Shown: in pieces, positions 22,720 to 36,700 of the stretch
How positions within the stretch are numbered: position 1 is the stretch's first letter
Layout: the number at the start of each line of letters is the position of its first letter
Assembly: GCF_020184175.1 (NCBI RefSeq)
Contig: NC_065530.1
Coordinates: forward strand, 82,251,260 to 82,315,259
Direction: 5' to 3'
DNA from: Aphis gossypii
Lineage: Eukaryota > Arthropoda > Insecta > Hemiptera > Aphididae
DNA length: 64,000 nucleotides
Program-made: the position numbers and the translations under genes
The notes under the pieces: generated by a model
Seen by the model: only the letters and a program-made list of their open reading frames with translations
What the model was told of the DNA's origin: nothing
Databases searched by the model: none

Positions 22720-24740
22720 GTAAAGCTTACACGACTATTGTATGTTTGTTCAGTTTATTCATTATTTAGTCTGTATGGCTGATGAGTCAATATCCTAGAT
22801 CTTCCGGGGTTGACCAGCACACCTATTATGTAAATGTAGGTCTTGAACTAAATTCCAATTATTCTTGTTCTATCCTCTGAAGAATTAATAAATAAAAGTA
22901 GATCCTGTGGATTACGCTAGTGAAATATATGAATATTCTTTACGAAATATTTATGATTAGGCTATTATTTTTAATTGTTAAAATTATATTGGCCTAGAAA
23001 TTATTAGGTATTTTTTACTAGAAAAAAATTGACGAAGTTGAATAATGATAATTGGCGTTGCTTTGGGGGGATTTTTTTTTTTAGATATATTAAAATACAA
23101 TTTAAACGTGTTACCTAATTTTTTTTACCACCAAAATATATTTGTAGTATTTTCTATTTATTCTTAAATATTTATATAATTTGTATACTGTAAAGAGCAA
23201 TCTAAATTTCATTATTATTTTATAGTTTGTATTGTACAATGTTTTGGATATCAGTATTGACTAATTTTTAGAAACATATTTTTATGATTTACCTTTCTCT
23301 CAATTATTAAATATTGTAATGCCTAGGCATTAAAAAGTATTAGAAAACATAAAAATGAATTTCTTATCAAATTATTTTTTTTATCTAGTACATCTCATTT
23401 GATAGATAATTTTGTTCTTATTATTACAATTAAGTTATTATTAGATGTATATACATTTTTGAATACTGTTATGTATTTGAAGAGTATTTAGTAATTTTCA
23501 AACAAAAGTTTGTTTTATTTTCCTTTAAATTTTGGTGGTAAGAGATTTTGTTGATATCATAAGCTGACTATTAGTTCTATTTTATTCAACACATTAATAA
23601 TTAAAAACAATAATTTTATATAAGTTAAAATAAATTCATAATACTTAAATAAGTAAGTAATAATTTTAAATTTATGTGAAAAACAACAATAAAAAATTGC
23701 ACACTTACATCTAATTGAATCATAACAGTTTAACATAAAATGTAAACATATGATTAGAAATTTATTTAATATAAACTGCTATTATTGTTAACCAATATCA
23801 TTAATATTTAAGTCTTGAGATTATAGACTATAGCTTTAATTTCAATCCATTTTATTAAAAAAAAAATTCCCATAAAATATGTCAACTGATATGGTACCTA
23901 TTGTAATATTGTATGTTTTCATAATTTTGGTTAATTTATTATATTTAATAACTACTAAGTATTAACTAGGTATTTTGTTTATCTGTAAGTGATATTTCTA
24001 GGCATAATAAATTGATAAATTATGTTGGTTTGTTAAAAAAAAAAATTAAAAACTGGTGAAACATTGTTGTGAAACTAACTATGATAAAATATGTAGATAA
24101 AATAATATAAGTATGTTATATAGTTATATATATATATATTATAAAGGTATATTAATTTAATAATTTATTTATTTATTATGAAAATTCTTGGATATTGTTT
24201 TCTATCAAGTTATTAATATTGTTCAAAGTTCTGTTATTAGGTTAATTTATTTTAAATTTATTGCGTAAAAATTAGTTTAGAAAATAATATTATTTAATTA
24301 ATTGCATAGATTTCACACTACATAAAATTCTGAAATTTTATATTTAGCTGATAATGTGTTACAAAATATGATAACAAAAACTTTATGTAATAATAATACA
24401 ATAATATTATTAATATTTAATGGCATGATAAATAGAGAAAGAGTATATATTAAACAATAATTGTTTTCAAGTTTTTTTTTAATAATAAAATTATTCAATA
24501 TTATTTACTGAAGTCTTAACCATGAATAATAGAAGGATAGTTAGGATTATAGAACTAGTTATAACTAAAATTATTATTAACTTGATTGGTGTTTGGTAAA
24601 AATCTATTGTAGTAATAATACAGTAGTTGGTTTTATGTATTGAGATTTTTATGATCTGTATATTTAATTTTATAATTACTCACATTTTACACTTCTATAC
24701 TTATTGTAATACAAGTATGTAATAAATAATTTGTTTATAG
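22720..24740 (+). other. Presumed first intron of the RhoGEF gene
   Basis: AT-rich DNA with many homopolymer runs and a (TA)n tract near 24128-24140. I see no coding region or recognisable element. The antisense frame at 24313-24498 is low-complexity and not credible. Confidence 0.45.
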
Positions 24741-24765
24741 AATAAAGTTATTAAAAAGACATGAA

Positions 24766-27700
24766 ATGGAACATTTTGAAAGAGATGAATTGGACGATAG
24801 TGAAGAAGACACTGTAACAGATTATTCACAGATGAATACAGCAACTAATGATGTAAATAATATAGATTCAACTGATTTTGTGTTGAGAACAATGCCAAGC
24901 AGTACTCTAGTTCCTACAATCAGTGTTACACCTCATTCAGCAGCTGGGAAAAATTATCCAGTTCTTGGTTATTATTTTAAAAATAAACAAGCATTCAAAA
25001 TTAAATTTTTTATTTATTAAAATTTATACATTTTTACAGAGGATAATATACAACAACTGCATGAAATACATGAGGTCATACAACAAATGCGTGATTCTGC
25101 CACGTTAGGATTGACACATGTAAATAATATATTTTGTTTTCTAGTATAAGATGTTCATATAGTAATACTATCTTTTTTTTATGCATTATAGATGATAAAT
25201 TTTTGTGGAGTAAACAATACATTAAGTTCGTCTTGTCCTTCCTTAAGTAAACCTCATTGTCAGTCTGAATTAGATACTTCCAGTCTCAACTCTTCTCCTA
25301 CTCATACGGATTTATCTTCTACATTTGACTCAATTAGGAAACACAAAACTGGAAATGTTAAACGTAGTATGTTTTTAAATTATTATTTTATTAAAATTCT
25401 AAAATCCTTTAATTTAATTAATTAACTTTTTTTTTGTCTAGAAAATTCTTTCAATTGGTTTAGTATGGCAAAAAATTGTACAGAGTCCAAAGAAAATGAA
25501 ATTATTCGGAGAAGAAGTTGGGCAGCATTAGATGACTTAACAAAGACCTATATGCATAGCCTAAAAATTGTAAAACGACAAAAAAGGTATTAATAAAGTA
25601 ACAACCCTATTATTTTTCATTACCTACTATAAAGTAATTTATTTTTAGTGCCAGTTTAAGTAGTATGGAATCTGAGACAGAAGATCCATTTACAGATAGC
25701 ACAGCAAATTTATTAACTACTGATAATACATCATTTCGTCGCCAGAAGTCGAATAAAAGTGTTGGTCTTATTAGTCGCAGGTTTAGTGGAACTTCTTCTA
25801 CCCACTCACTCAATGAGACTGATTATCAGGTATGAAATAAAAATGTAATATGTGTTTTATTATAAATTAATTTTATCGTTTTATGTATTACAGAATGGTT
25901 TTAACAAAACAATCGCTAAACGAGCTGTTGAATCTTGTTTATTACAAGCCAGACTTCCTTTACAAAAATCTGTTTCCACACCATCAATTATGGGTACTCG
26001 TGATATTTTGAACAAAGAAAATGTCTCGAATAATGATGTCAATAGTATTCCAATGTAAGTTGTTTGGATTATTCATATTTATGTACTTAGTTAGCTTTTA
26101 TTTTTATTTTATGTTGTAGTTTAAGTACTTGTATTAGATGCTTTTTATTTAAAATTATGCATTTTATAATATATTTATTGACCACTTCTTAGTTCCTACT
26201 ATACATTTTTTATTATATTTTAAATATAAAATTATACTTAGGATGTATTTATTTTATTTAAATATTAACCGCTAGAAATTTTAATTCAATTTGTAGTAAA
26301 GTTTTGCAAATTCTTGAGTTGAGTTTGAGACTTTGAGTATTCAATTTTTTCTATTGACTCTATATTTAATTATACTTAATTACAATTTAACAGAATAAAA
26401 AATATGAACTTTAAATTTATAAACGAGTGATTCTAAACGATTTTTAGATAACTTTTTTTTCTAGCCTAAGTCAATAATTTATTCTTTTATATTAAATGCT
26501 TTATACCCATTGCAAATATTAAAAACAAATCTAAAATTTTTACTTGAAATACTTTTATGAATAGTGAGTATCATTTAAAAATAAATGGTGTTTAAGCACA
26601 ATGCTCTAATGATTTAAATTATTAATAATATAATAATAATTGTTTGATTACTTTATCACAGATTGCACGTATATTGCTTTATTTCAAATGTATAGTCATT
26701 ACTATTTTTATTTTTATTAAAGTAAATACAAAAATCCTACCCACCATAGAGGTCGTCCTAGTGGTACAGAAGACAGTGAGACTGAAGAAGAAACATTGGA
26801 TGTAGATAGTACAATGAAACGTTGTTATATTACCCCTTCATCTAATAACACAAATATACCCTTCTACAATTTATTTTCTGAGTGAGTTTTTTAAAAAAAA
26901 AATTATTTGCACTTTGCACATTTATTCATTGATTTTAGTCAAATAAGATAATAATATATTTGTAATTATACTTAATTGTATTTTATAATTACATGTTTTA
27001 GTATGTCAGAAGATCAAAATGCAAAAAGAAGAAAAAGAGGAAGTTTATTCTTTAGAAAGAAAAAGGATAAATCAAAAAAAATCCTTCATTCTTGGATATC
27101 TCCACCATATAGTAACTTTGAACAGTCATGCGATTGGTGTGCTAAGCCTTTAGAAAATAAACCAGCTTTATCATGTGAAAGTATGCATACATTATAATGC
27201 GATTAAATTTAAATTTATGTTGTGATTAATTTTTAATTAATTTTTAGGTTGTTTAATTACGGTACACCAAAATTCATGTAAAGATCAAGTTTCGGAATGT
27301 GTTAAACAAAAATATGGAAAGGTTTGTATTTTCATAAAAATTGTATTCATTTTTATGTACACTAGCCTAAATTTATTTTTACTATACATATTATTAATTT
27401 TTATAGAGTAATTTGAGATTTTCATCATCCTCATTCCAACAAAGGTTTTATGGGAAACGGCAAAATAATAATAATCAGTCTTCTTCACCCAACAGGTAAA
27501 TGCATTATGAATTAATTTAAATTAAAGAAACACATTAAAATTTTTTAACTGCTGTTTTTATTTAAAATAATTTATAATTTTTATAATAAAATAAAAAATG
27601 CATAGGATAATGATAGAATAAAATTTAGTACATAAAATATTTAATATATTTTAAATTATCAATTGAAAGTATTGTTATTTCTTTTATTATTATTAACTAT

Positions 27701-30700
27701 TGAGTATTATTTTAATAAATATTAAAATTTAAATTTAAAAAAAATATATGTATAATAGATTGATTTTTTTTTTATTATTTATTATTATTGATTTTGATCA
27801 TTTTATTTATTTTAAATGAGTCAGTGGCGGTTGTGGCAATTTTAACTGGGGTGGTAAATAATTGTATTTTTATCGATGTTTCTAATGAATTTAATAATCA
27901 CAATGTCTGTGTTATATCTTAGTTATTAAGTAAAGTGAAAAACTTATGGGTTTTATATTTTTAATATAATTTTACTGTTGCACATTACTTACTTACTTTT
28001 CCCTAGTTAAATTAAAAACATTACTAATTGTGTTAATAAGATAATAGAAGATTATAACAAAATATTTATGCAATAAGAATTATCATTGTCATTTATAAAA
28101 CCAAAATAACTATTTAATAACTGGCACTCAAAAATTCAGTATAGTCACTATTATTTAGAAAAAGTCACATATTATCATAACTTGAAACAAAATTTCAAAT
28201 ATGTCAGATGATATTAAGTATACATGTGTAATGCATTAACATATAACATATCAATGTTTAATACAAGTAATTAACATTTTAAATCCATGTTTGCTTTCTT
28301 TTTTCAAGATAAACTCATTGTTTTCATGCAAAATAATCTAAAACAATATAATATGTATTTCAAAAAATTGATGTGTAATTTACACATTTTAAAGTGAGAT
28401 AGTGTCTAATTACCTCACTATTAAAACTGCCACTGAATTTTGAAAATTGTATTTTCTGGAAAATTAATAGACTAAATATCAAGCAATGTTTTATTAAATA
28501 GTAGTATAGCTTTTTAGTAATAATTGACTGTTCTCATATCTATATACTTGTAAAAAAAAAAAAAAAATACTATTAATAATTTAACAAAGCACTGCAATTT
28601 CTCATCTATCTTGATTTATTTATTTTGTATTATAACATAATTCATTAATTACATACTCAGAAGCATGGTTTTTATTTTTCTATACAATTAAATCAACTAG
28701 AAAAGTATTTTAATAATCAGATGAAAAGTATTAAAATTGATATTAGGGAGATTGAAAACTTTAAACTAGTATTCTGTCAACTCTCCCCCTCTTCCTCTTA
28801 TACAATATGTCGTGACTACTACTACTTCAGATAATCACTAGAGTACTTAAAGTAACTATTAAATTGTTTATAGTACATTTAAATTTAATATCATTTGTTT
28901 TAAAAGTTTTATTAATAAAATGGTAATAATGTATAAAAATTGTACACAGAAAATCTTGTTCATAAATACTTAAATTGAATATTAATATCAATAATTTTTA
29001 ATGTAATTTATATTAGATTATAAATAAATACAACTAGCCCTACCGTCATTAAGTATTGCAAATAAAGTCTAACCAAATGTTAAACCTATCATATAAGTAC
29101 TTTTTAAAAGTGTAACAAGTATTACCTAATTTTGGATTTTAGCATATTAATTAAATACATAAAAAATCATTTGAAAATCTATATGAAAGTATAAATATAT
29201 ATTTTTGCACATAAGAGTTATTCAATTTATTCATGTATTATATTGTAAATCTTATGTATGCATGGCTTTATATTTATATAACACCATATATTAACATTTG
29301 AAAAATCACAGTTTTATTATTTTCATTTATTGTTTTTAATCCATATTTACAATGTTTAGAAGAGGCTAAATATTTTGTATTGGTTTTAAAATTAAAATTT
29401 GAATTGTAGATAATGTATATTTGTATATATAGTAGATTTAATAATTTTAATAATTGAAAAACTATTCCTCAATTATTTTTGTATGCATAAATTTTTTTTC
29501 ACCTATCCGTTCTCAGGAAATTTATGGTGCAGTTTTACTCGCCTTGGAAAGTGGTAGCAACCAAATTAGGTGTGAAGTAAGTGTCCCCCACAACACAATA
29601 TAGTGATCTACTCTTATTGCAACCCCTTTTTTATGTGCATTTTGAATAATACTTTTGGCTCTATTTTATTAAGAATTAAAATGTTTTGTTTGATTTTTAC
29701 TTAAGATAAATTTTAATCATAATAACATTTTTATGTAATCTCATTATTACTAAATTTAAATAGTAAATAATCAGCTCTTGTAGCAAATATAATTTTAAAT
29801 TTGAAACCATTTAGTATTTTCTTGTAACCTAGATGTGACCTATAATAGTATAATAGATTAATTTGAACTAAAGTTGATGATTGAATATTTCCTACTAATA
29901 ATATTTTGTGATGTTGTATACAGTGTGTTCTGTTTTATATGTACCACTAAATATCTCAACTCGATGGCTTTAGATTGAAAAACGGTTTGCAGCGATAGAT
30001 AGGTGGTACCAAAGTTCACATTTTGGGAAAATTTCAAATTTTTAACTCTTGGTTTGTGCATGCACAATTCAAATTAATTTTTTTTTGAATAGCGACCCTT
30101 ATTTTTGAACCAGATATGGGTTGATCATCTTTTTCTAAGACATTTTGATTCATTGACCATAGTCCTAGACTTAAATTGACCGAGTTATAGGCCAACAGAT
30201 TTTTAAAAATTGAAAATAATTCAATTTTTCGAAACAAAAAATATGTATTTTCTTCAAAAAACATGGCGCACTTGTATTGAATGAATTTTTTTCATGAATA
30301 GGTTGGTACATGAAAAAATACATGAATACATGATACATACGTAATATGTAACAGATAAATAACTCAATGACTGGAAAAATGTTTAGAAAATAACAGAGGA
30401 CATATTTTGAACATTTTATTAGATAAACAAATTCACTTTAATAAAATTTAAAAATTAGATATTACAAAGTTACTTTTTTTTTCATTAATATGTATGTATT
30501 TTAGTGTATTCATGTATTTTTTGTATGTACCTATTCATGAAAAAAATATATTCACTCAAGAAGACAAGTGTACCATGCTTTTCAAAAAAATGAATTATTT
30601 TAAGTTTTAAAAATCTGTTGGCCTGTAACTCGGTCAATTTTAGGTTTAGGACTATGGTCAATGAATCAAAATGTTTTAGAAAAAAAATGATTTATCCATA

Positions 30701-33700
30701 TCTAGAGTCAAAAATGAGGGTTGCTATGCAAAAAAATGTAATTTGAATTGTGCATGCGCGAACCAAAAGAGTTAAAAATTTGAAATTTTCCCAAAATGTG
30801 TACTTCAGTACCATCTATCTACCACTGCAAACCGTTTTTTCAATCTAAGACTATCAAGCTGAGATATTTAGTAGTACATATTAAACGGGACACACTGTAT
30901 ATGTATACAATTATTTTATTGCTAGAAGAAAAATATCTATTAGTTATTTCTTACTAATTTGAAATTCAATTAAAATTAAAAAAAATATATATAATATTAT
31001 TTAATATTTTGAATATTAATATAATATATTTATTTTTAGAAACTCTTACGTCTTAGTAAAACTGAAAAAAAAAATGAAGTATTGATTTATTATGTAATAT
31101 TCTTTAAAACATATTTTCATTATTTGTATAAAATGTTGTATACTGTATATAGTACATTTAGATGTGTGTTTCATATTATACTTGTGTTTAGAATCTAAAA
31201 ATGTTGAAATACATCCAAAAATAGTTTTTTTCTCAAACCTATATATTTGATGCTATTCTTTATATGATTTGTATGAATAATTAATTATTAATGTTGATGA
31301 ACTGTATAGACACATGATTAATACATTTCTTACAATAATAAAATTAATTAAAGTAGTAATATGTATTAACATTTTTAAAGTGATTAAAAAGGTAATAATT
31401 ACCAAGTATTTTAATTTATCATTCCTACCATTTATATTATTTTTTATTTTATTTCTACTTTTTCAGAAAAAGTAATGATAAGAAAAATACCTTTTTTGCA
31501 TGTCATTTTAGCAATTGCTTAGTTTAGTCATGTATCTGATATTTGTAACCTACCAATTTAAAAATAAATAACTATTACATTTTGAAATAGATTCTGAGCA
31601 ATGTAAATATAAGTCTAAACAGGAGCAAATAGTTTCATTTGTTATTGTTATAATGAATAATTCTATGCTTTCTAAAATTAATCTTAAAACTTATTTTAAA
31701 TTTATGGGTTTTTATATGATTTAGTCTATGTGTATATATATATATATATGAAATATGAATATATTTTTATGAATTTTATGCCATTAACTGTTCTAAAAAA
31801 CTTAAATGAGAAACTGAAATTGGATATTGGTTCCATTTTTTATATTATAACTATACTAAATGGATTTATGCCATTTTGTCCATTTCATTCAATGTTAAAA
31901 TCTTTTTTTGCTAATATTTAAGTTAAAATAAAAAAATAAAAATATTATTTTGTATTGTTTTTTTCTTATGTACTTAAAATAGGAATGATGAGAAAATAAA
32001 AAACAATACTTTTATACATTAAATACAAATAGATATTTTATCATCAAAGATTATGTCTTTGCAAGTGCTCCTTATATATTGCAAAACAGATATAACTAAA
32101 AGAAGAAGGAATTTTTTATTTGCTCAGAATCTAAATTTAATAATATACTGTTTGATTTTTAGTATATTTTTAAAATCTCTCTAAAAAAAAAAAATCCTAA
32201 TTCATTATTATTAATTATTATATATGCAGATCATTTATTATTATTGCTACTTATACATTTAACATAGTATAGAATGCTACTTAAAGATTAATAAATTAAA
32301 ATATTTAAAATCCATTATCCTCTTAAATTTGTCTAATATCTATATTAATTGTTAAAAATAAAAATTATTATGTTTAATTTGTTTTTGTGCACTAAATTTT
32401 ATATTTTTGTGTATTGTATGTATCTTAAATAATTATGTATTTATTTGTATCCATATATGTATATTTATATACGCAATGATTAATTTTTATTTTAGTAGAA
32501 TTTATCATAACCTGTATAATCTGTTTGTATGTTATTTATCCTTTTAATATGGATTTTTTATTTTTTTCATATTGAATATAATTTTAGTATACTTTTAACT
32601 AATTGAAATTATATTTAATTTTAGTCATCCAGAAGACAAAGATGATGTTCATAGTCATTCACAAGATGGCGTTGTGTAAGTAAAAAACAATGTGTTACAT
32701 TGCCTTAAATTATACGCTTAATTTTTAAATACAAAACAATTTATATCAAGTATATAATGTTTAAAGTTATTTACCAACCAAATGGTTACATATTAATGTT
32801 AGGTAGGGATACTTTACTCTGTTCGGCGAGTGAATATGCCATGGTCCGACAAAAATCGGTTCTTCAATGCATCCTCACACGGCACCCTGCTATATTGGAA
32901 CTGGTCTTAATGGCAGGATGTCGAGTGGGTATGCATTGAATTGGTGTATTCTCTCACTTATTAGAGTATAGGTAATGTATTATTTATTATATTCTATATT
33001 GTAAACAATTTCATTATATTAAAATATATATCTATGAAATAAAAGGTACTTTACATTCAATAGTCATCAATAAATAATGAAACTTATATGCATATCATTA
33101 TATTTAAAAAAAATGTATATTATATTTTTAGATTTGAAACAGTTCAGCTGCTTTAAATTATTGTTGGTATCAATGTTGGTGCTTTATTAACTTTAAATTT
33201 ATACTAGCAAATACTTCTCAATTCTTCATATAATAATAGATTATTTTAAATTTACATGTCACTCTTATCAAAAAAAAAAAAAAAAAACTTAATACAATTT
33301 TTTTAAACATTTATGGCTTGACTAGTCAAAGTTCTTCCTGTACCTACCTATTTATTTTAGCATCCCACTATACAAATTTAGTTGTTTAATTAATTATATG
33401 TATAATTTTTAATAATCTATTATCACATTTTTATAAAGTTGAATAGATTTTGTTATATTTTATTATAATTGTTAAAAATAAGGCTAATGTATTATTTAAT
33501 TTTTATAGGATATAACTAGATAAACATTTTTAGTTTGCTGTACTATTTTAAATTCATTTAATATTAGATGGAAGTAAAAAAAAAAAAAAAACAATGTTAG
33601 CAAACATTAACACAATATCAATCATGATACACATCATAACTATAGGCCTAAAGCTATGCCATATTAATTAATACTCCTATATATTATATGCATATATAAT

Positions 33701-36700
33701 TTTTCTGTAATATAGTAAATTCTTTATATTTTTTTAAGAAATTTATTTTTTTTTTTTTAGGTACTCAGATGAGGTTTCCTTAGTCCAATTTGAATTTTTA
33801 AATGAAAGTAAGTACTTGTTATATAATATTATATATAAAATTATGCTTATATCATGGACTTAAAGGAATTAATCTGATCTCAATTTTATCGATTATGAAT
33901 AATATTATTAATCTACAACAGTATTTGAATATAAATATTTTGAAATAAAATGTTATGATAAAGGAAAATAGGAATTTATTTATGCACCAATTGTTGGTAT
34001 TATAAATTATTTTTTGTGAGGTATAGATTAATAAATTAACGAAAGTACAATAATGTTAGTTTTTCAATCACTCAATAACTGAATTTAATTTAGATAGTTG
34101 GCTTTTTAAGTATTTAAATAATTTAATTTCAAGTCCTGCTTAACAGTTATTTAATTTTGATATTTTGATTTAATAATTTGTTTTTTGTTAAAAAGATCAT
34201 ATAACAGCTCACGATTTAGAAACCGATCCTGCATTAGGACTACATGAAGAACAACCAGATTCATGGACACCTACTGTTACCAAAGAGGTAATTGAACATT
34301 TAGTAGAGTTTTTGTTCAATAATAATATTAATGATGTACTTTATAGATTGTGAAAAGATTGAAAGATAAAGAAATAAAACGTCAAGAACATATTTATGAA
34401 TTTGTGTTAACTGAAAAACATCATTGTCTTACATTGAGAGTTATGCAAAAAGTATTTATACATAACTTATTCTATTTTAATGTTTCAATATTAAATTAAT
34501 CGCTTTATTTTAGGTGTTTGTTGATGGTTTACAAAAACATTTTCAACTTGGCGATAAAGTTTATCGTATGTTCCCTAGATTAGCTGAACTTACTGAAATT
34601 CACATTGGATTCTTGAAAAGTCTGAAAGAAAAGCAACGTTTAGCTGCTATCCATAATGGTGGTATTGTAGATTCCATTGCAGATTTATTATTAGATCAAT
34701 TTTCAAACATAAATGCTCAACGTTTAAAGAGCTCTTATGGAGAATTCTGCTCAAGACATAGGGATGCATTGGATGTTTATAAAGTTTTAGAAAAAGATCC
34801 AGCATTTTTTAATTTTATTAAGCACTGTCAGGTAAGTGAATTAAAAAAAAATATTAAGATTTTGCTCACTTTAATCAAAAATGTGATTATATTTGTTGTA
34901 GGCCAATCCTTTGTTGAAAAAAAAAGGTATTCCTGAGTGTGTGTTGTTTGTTACTCAAAGACTAACTAAGTATCCATTACTCATTGAACCTCTCATAAAA
35001 ACTTCAAAAGAAAACAAAATTGAATGCGAAAAGCTGTCTAGGGCATTAGCTATGGTTAAAGTAAGTTGTATGATTTTATATAAATATTGGTTAAATTAAT
35101 TGATATCATAATTTTTATGTTTCTAGGATATCTTAGTAGAAGTAGATTCTCAAGTAGCTGAAAAAGAAAAAGAAGATAGAAAGCTTGAAATATATAATCG
35201 GATGGAAGCAAAGTCTTACACTAATTTTAGAGGACGTAAATTTAAAAAATCTGATTTATTGTCTGAGAATAGAAGACTGAGGTAAGTGTTTTAATTATTT
35301 TATGATATAACTAAGAAATTTTAATTAATTTTTATGGACATTTTCAGTTTTATTAATAATTAAACCACTTTTTATCATAGTATTTTAAATATGAAGAATA
35401 TACAGTTCTAATCAAATAGCTAATATATATTTTTTTTTATTGACAAAACTTTAAAAAAAAAGCAAAATAATTTCTTTTAAATGTGTAATCTTATTAATTT
35501 TATTTTAAACTCAGAAATAGAATGATGAAATAAAAACGAAAACATTATTAGTTATTCTATAATAGTTATAAATGTATGTAATAATTTATTGATTTATGTA
35601 ATAAATCAGATTTGAATTACAAAAGTAATAAATAAACAAAATTCTGATTAATTTAAAATTTTCCAATCATTACTCATAAAAAACAGACTGTCCTCACACT
35701 TTATTATTGTGTCAATTTAACATAACTTTATAAGTACTAACTACATTGGAAAAAATGGATTTAAAAGTCTCAAACAGTGTTTGTATATTTTGATTTTTGT
35801 TATATAATTTTTGAGTAAATATATAATATATATATCAGAGCCGTGGTGTTAAGGGGGACAAGGGGGCAATTGCCCCCGGGCGCCTTAATTTTGTAAAAGT
35901 AAGGCTGCGCCTTTATTTGCACTTAATATGCTACCTATGGTCCCAAATAAAATTTTGCCCCGGGGTGCTGAATTACTAGACACGGCTCTGATATATTATA
36001 TACTGTGGTGCTAACAGAAAATAGGATAACTCTAATCAACACATTATTGAGAAACAGCAAATAATGTTTTTAAATGTAAATCAAATCTTGAAATAGCATT
36101 TATACAAACAATTGATCATTAACTTAAGCTGATATATTTAATTTTACATCTAGAATTGGTTAAACACTTTTTATTTCAACATTTTTGAGTTTTTTTTAGA
36201 AGTTTATCATAAAATCATAAATTATAAGAATAAATATAGTGGTGACCAAGAGACCATATTATCATAATATTATTAATATTTTTAACAATATCAGTTAAGT
36301 AAATTACAAAATAATCATTATTTTTAATTTATATAATGTGACTAAAGTTTATGATGTATCAATACCCTTTTTTTCCAATGTATGAATATATGTTAAAACA
36401 CGGTTGTTTTTTTAAGTGATTTACCATGTTTTCCCTTACATAACTTCAAATCTATTTGTTTTACCGTATTTTTTCTTATTTTAAGATTGGTTTTATTGGA
36501 AAGTATCCTATTTTTACATCAAAAATTGGTATGAAACTACTAATTTTACCTATTGGAACAAAAATCTAATTTTTACGAAAAATTAAATTATGCTGATTTT
36601 GCTCAGCATGGCAGGATATATAAATAGTAAACATGTTATTGAAGGTATATAATTTTTTAGATTTGAAGGAACAGCTTGGCTTATGCAACGTCATGCAAAA

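Larger units (their letters stand above)
27496..32624 (+). other. Large RhoGEF intron 10 (5.1 kb)
   Basis: This intron contains the 977-bp foldback element (29921-30897) and a possible 60-bp cassette exon (29517-29576). The rest is AT-rich. No other gene is visible; short frames such as 30034-30264 and 31730-31921 lie in the foldback element or in low-complexity DNA. Confidence 0.6.

Noticed and set aside
25610..25813. Minus-strand frame opposite a RhoGEF exon
   Set aside because: It is antisense to a confident coding exon (25649-25829).
30034..30264. Open frames on the minus strand of the foldback element
   Set aside because: They arise from the inverted arms and have no protein features.
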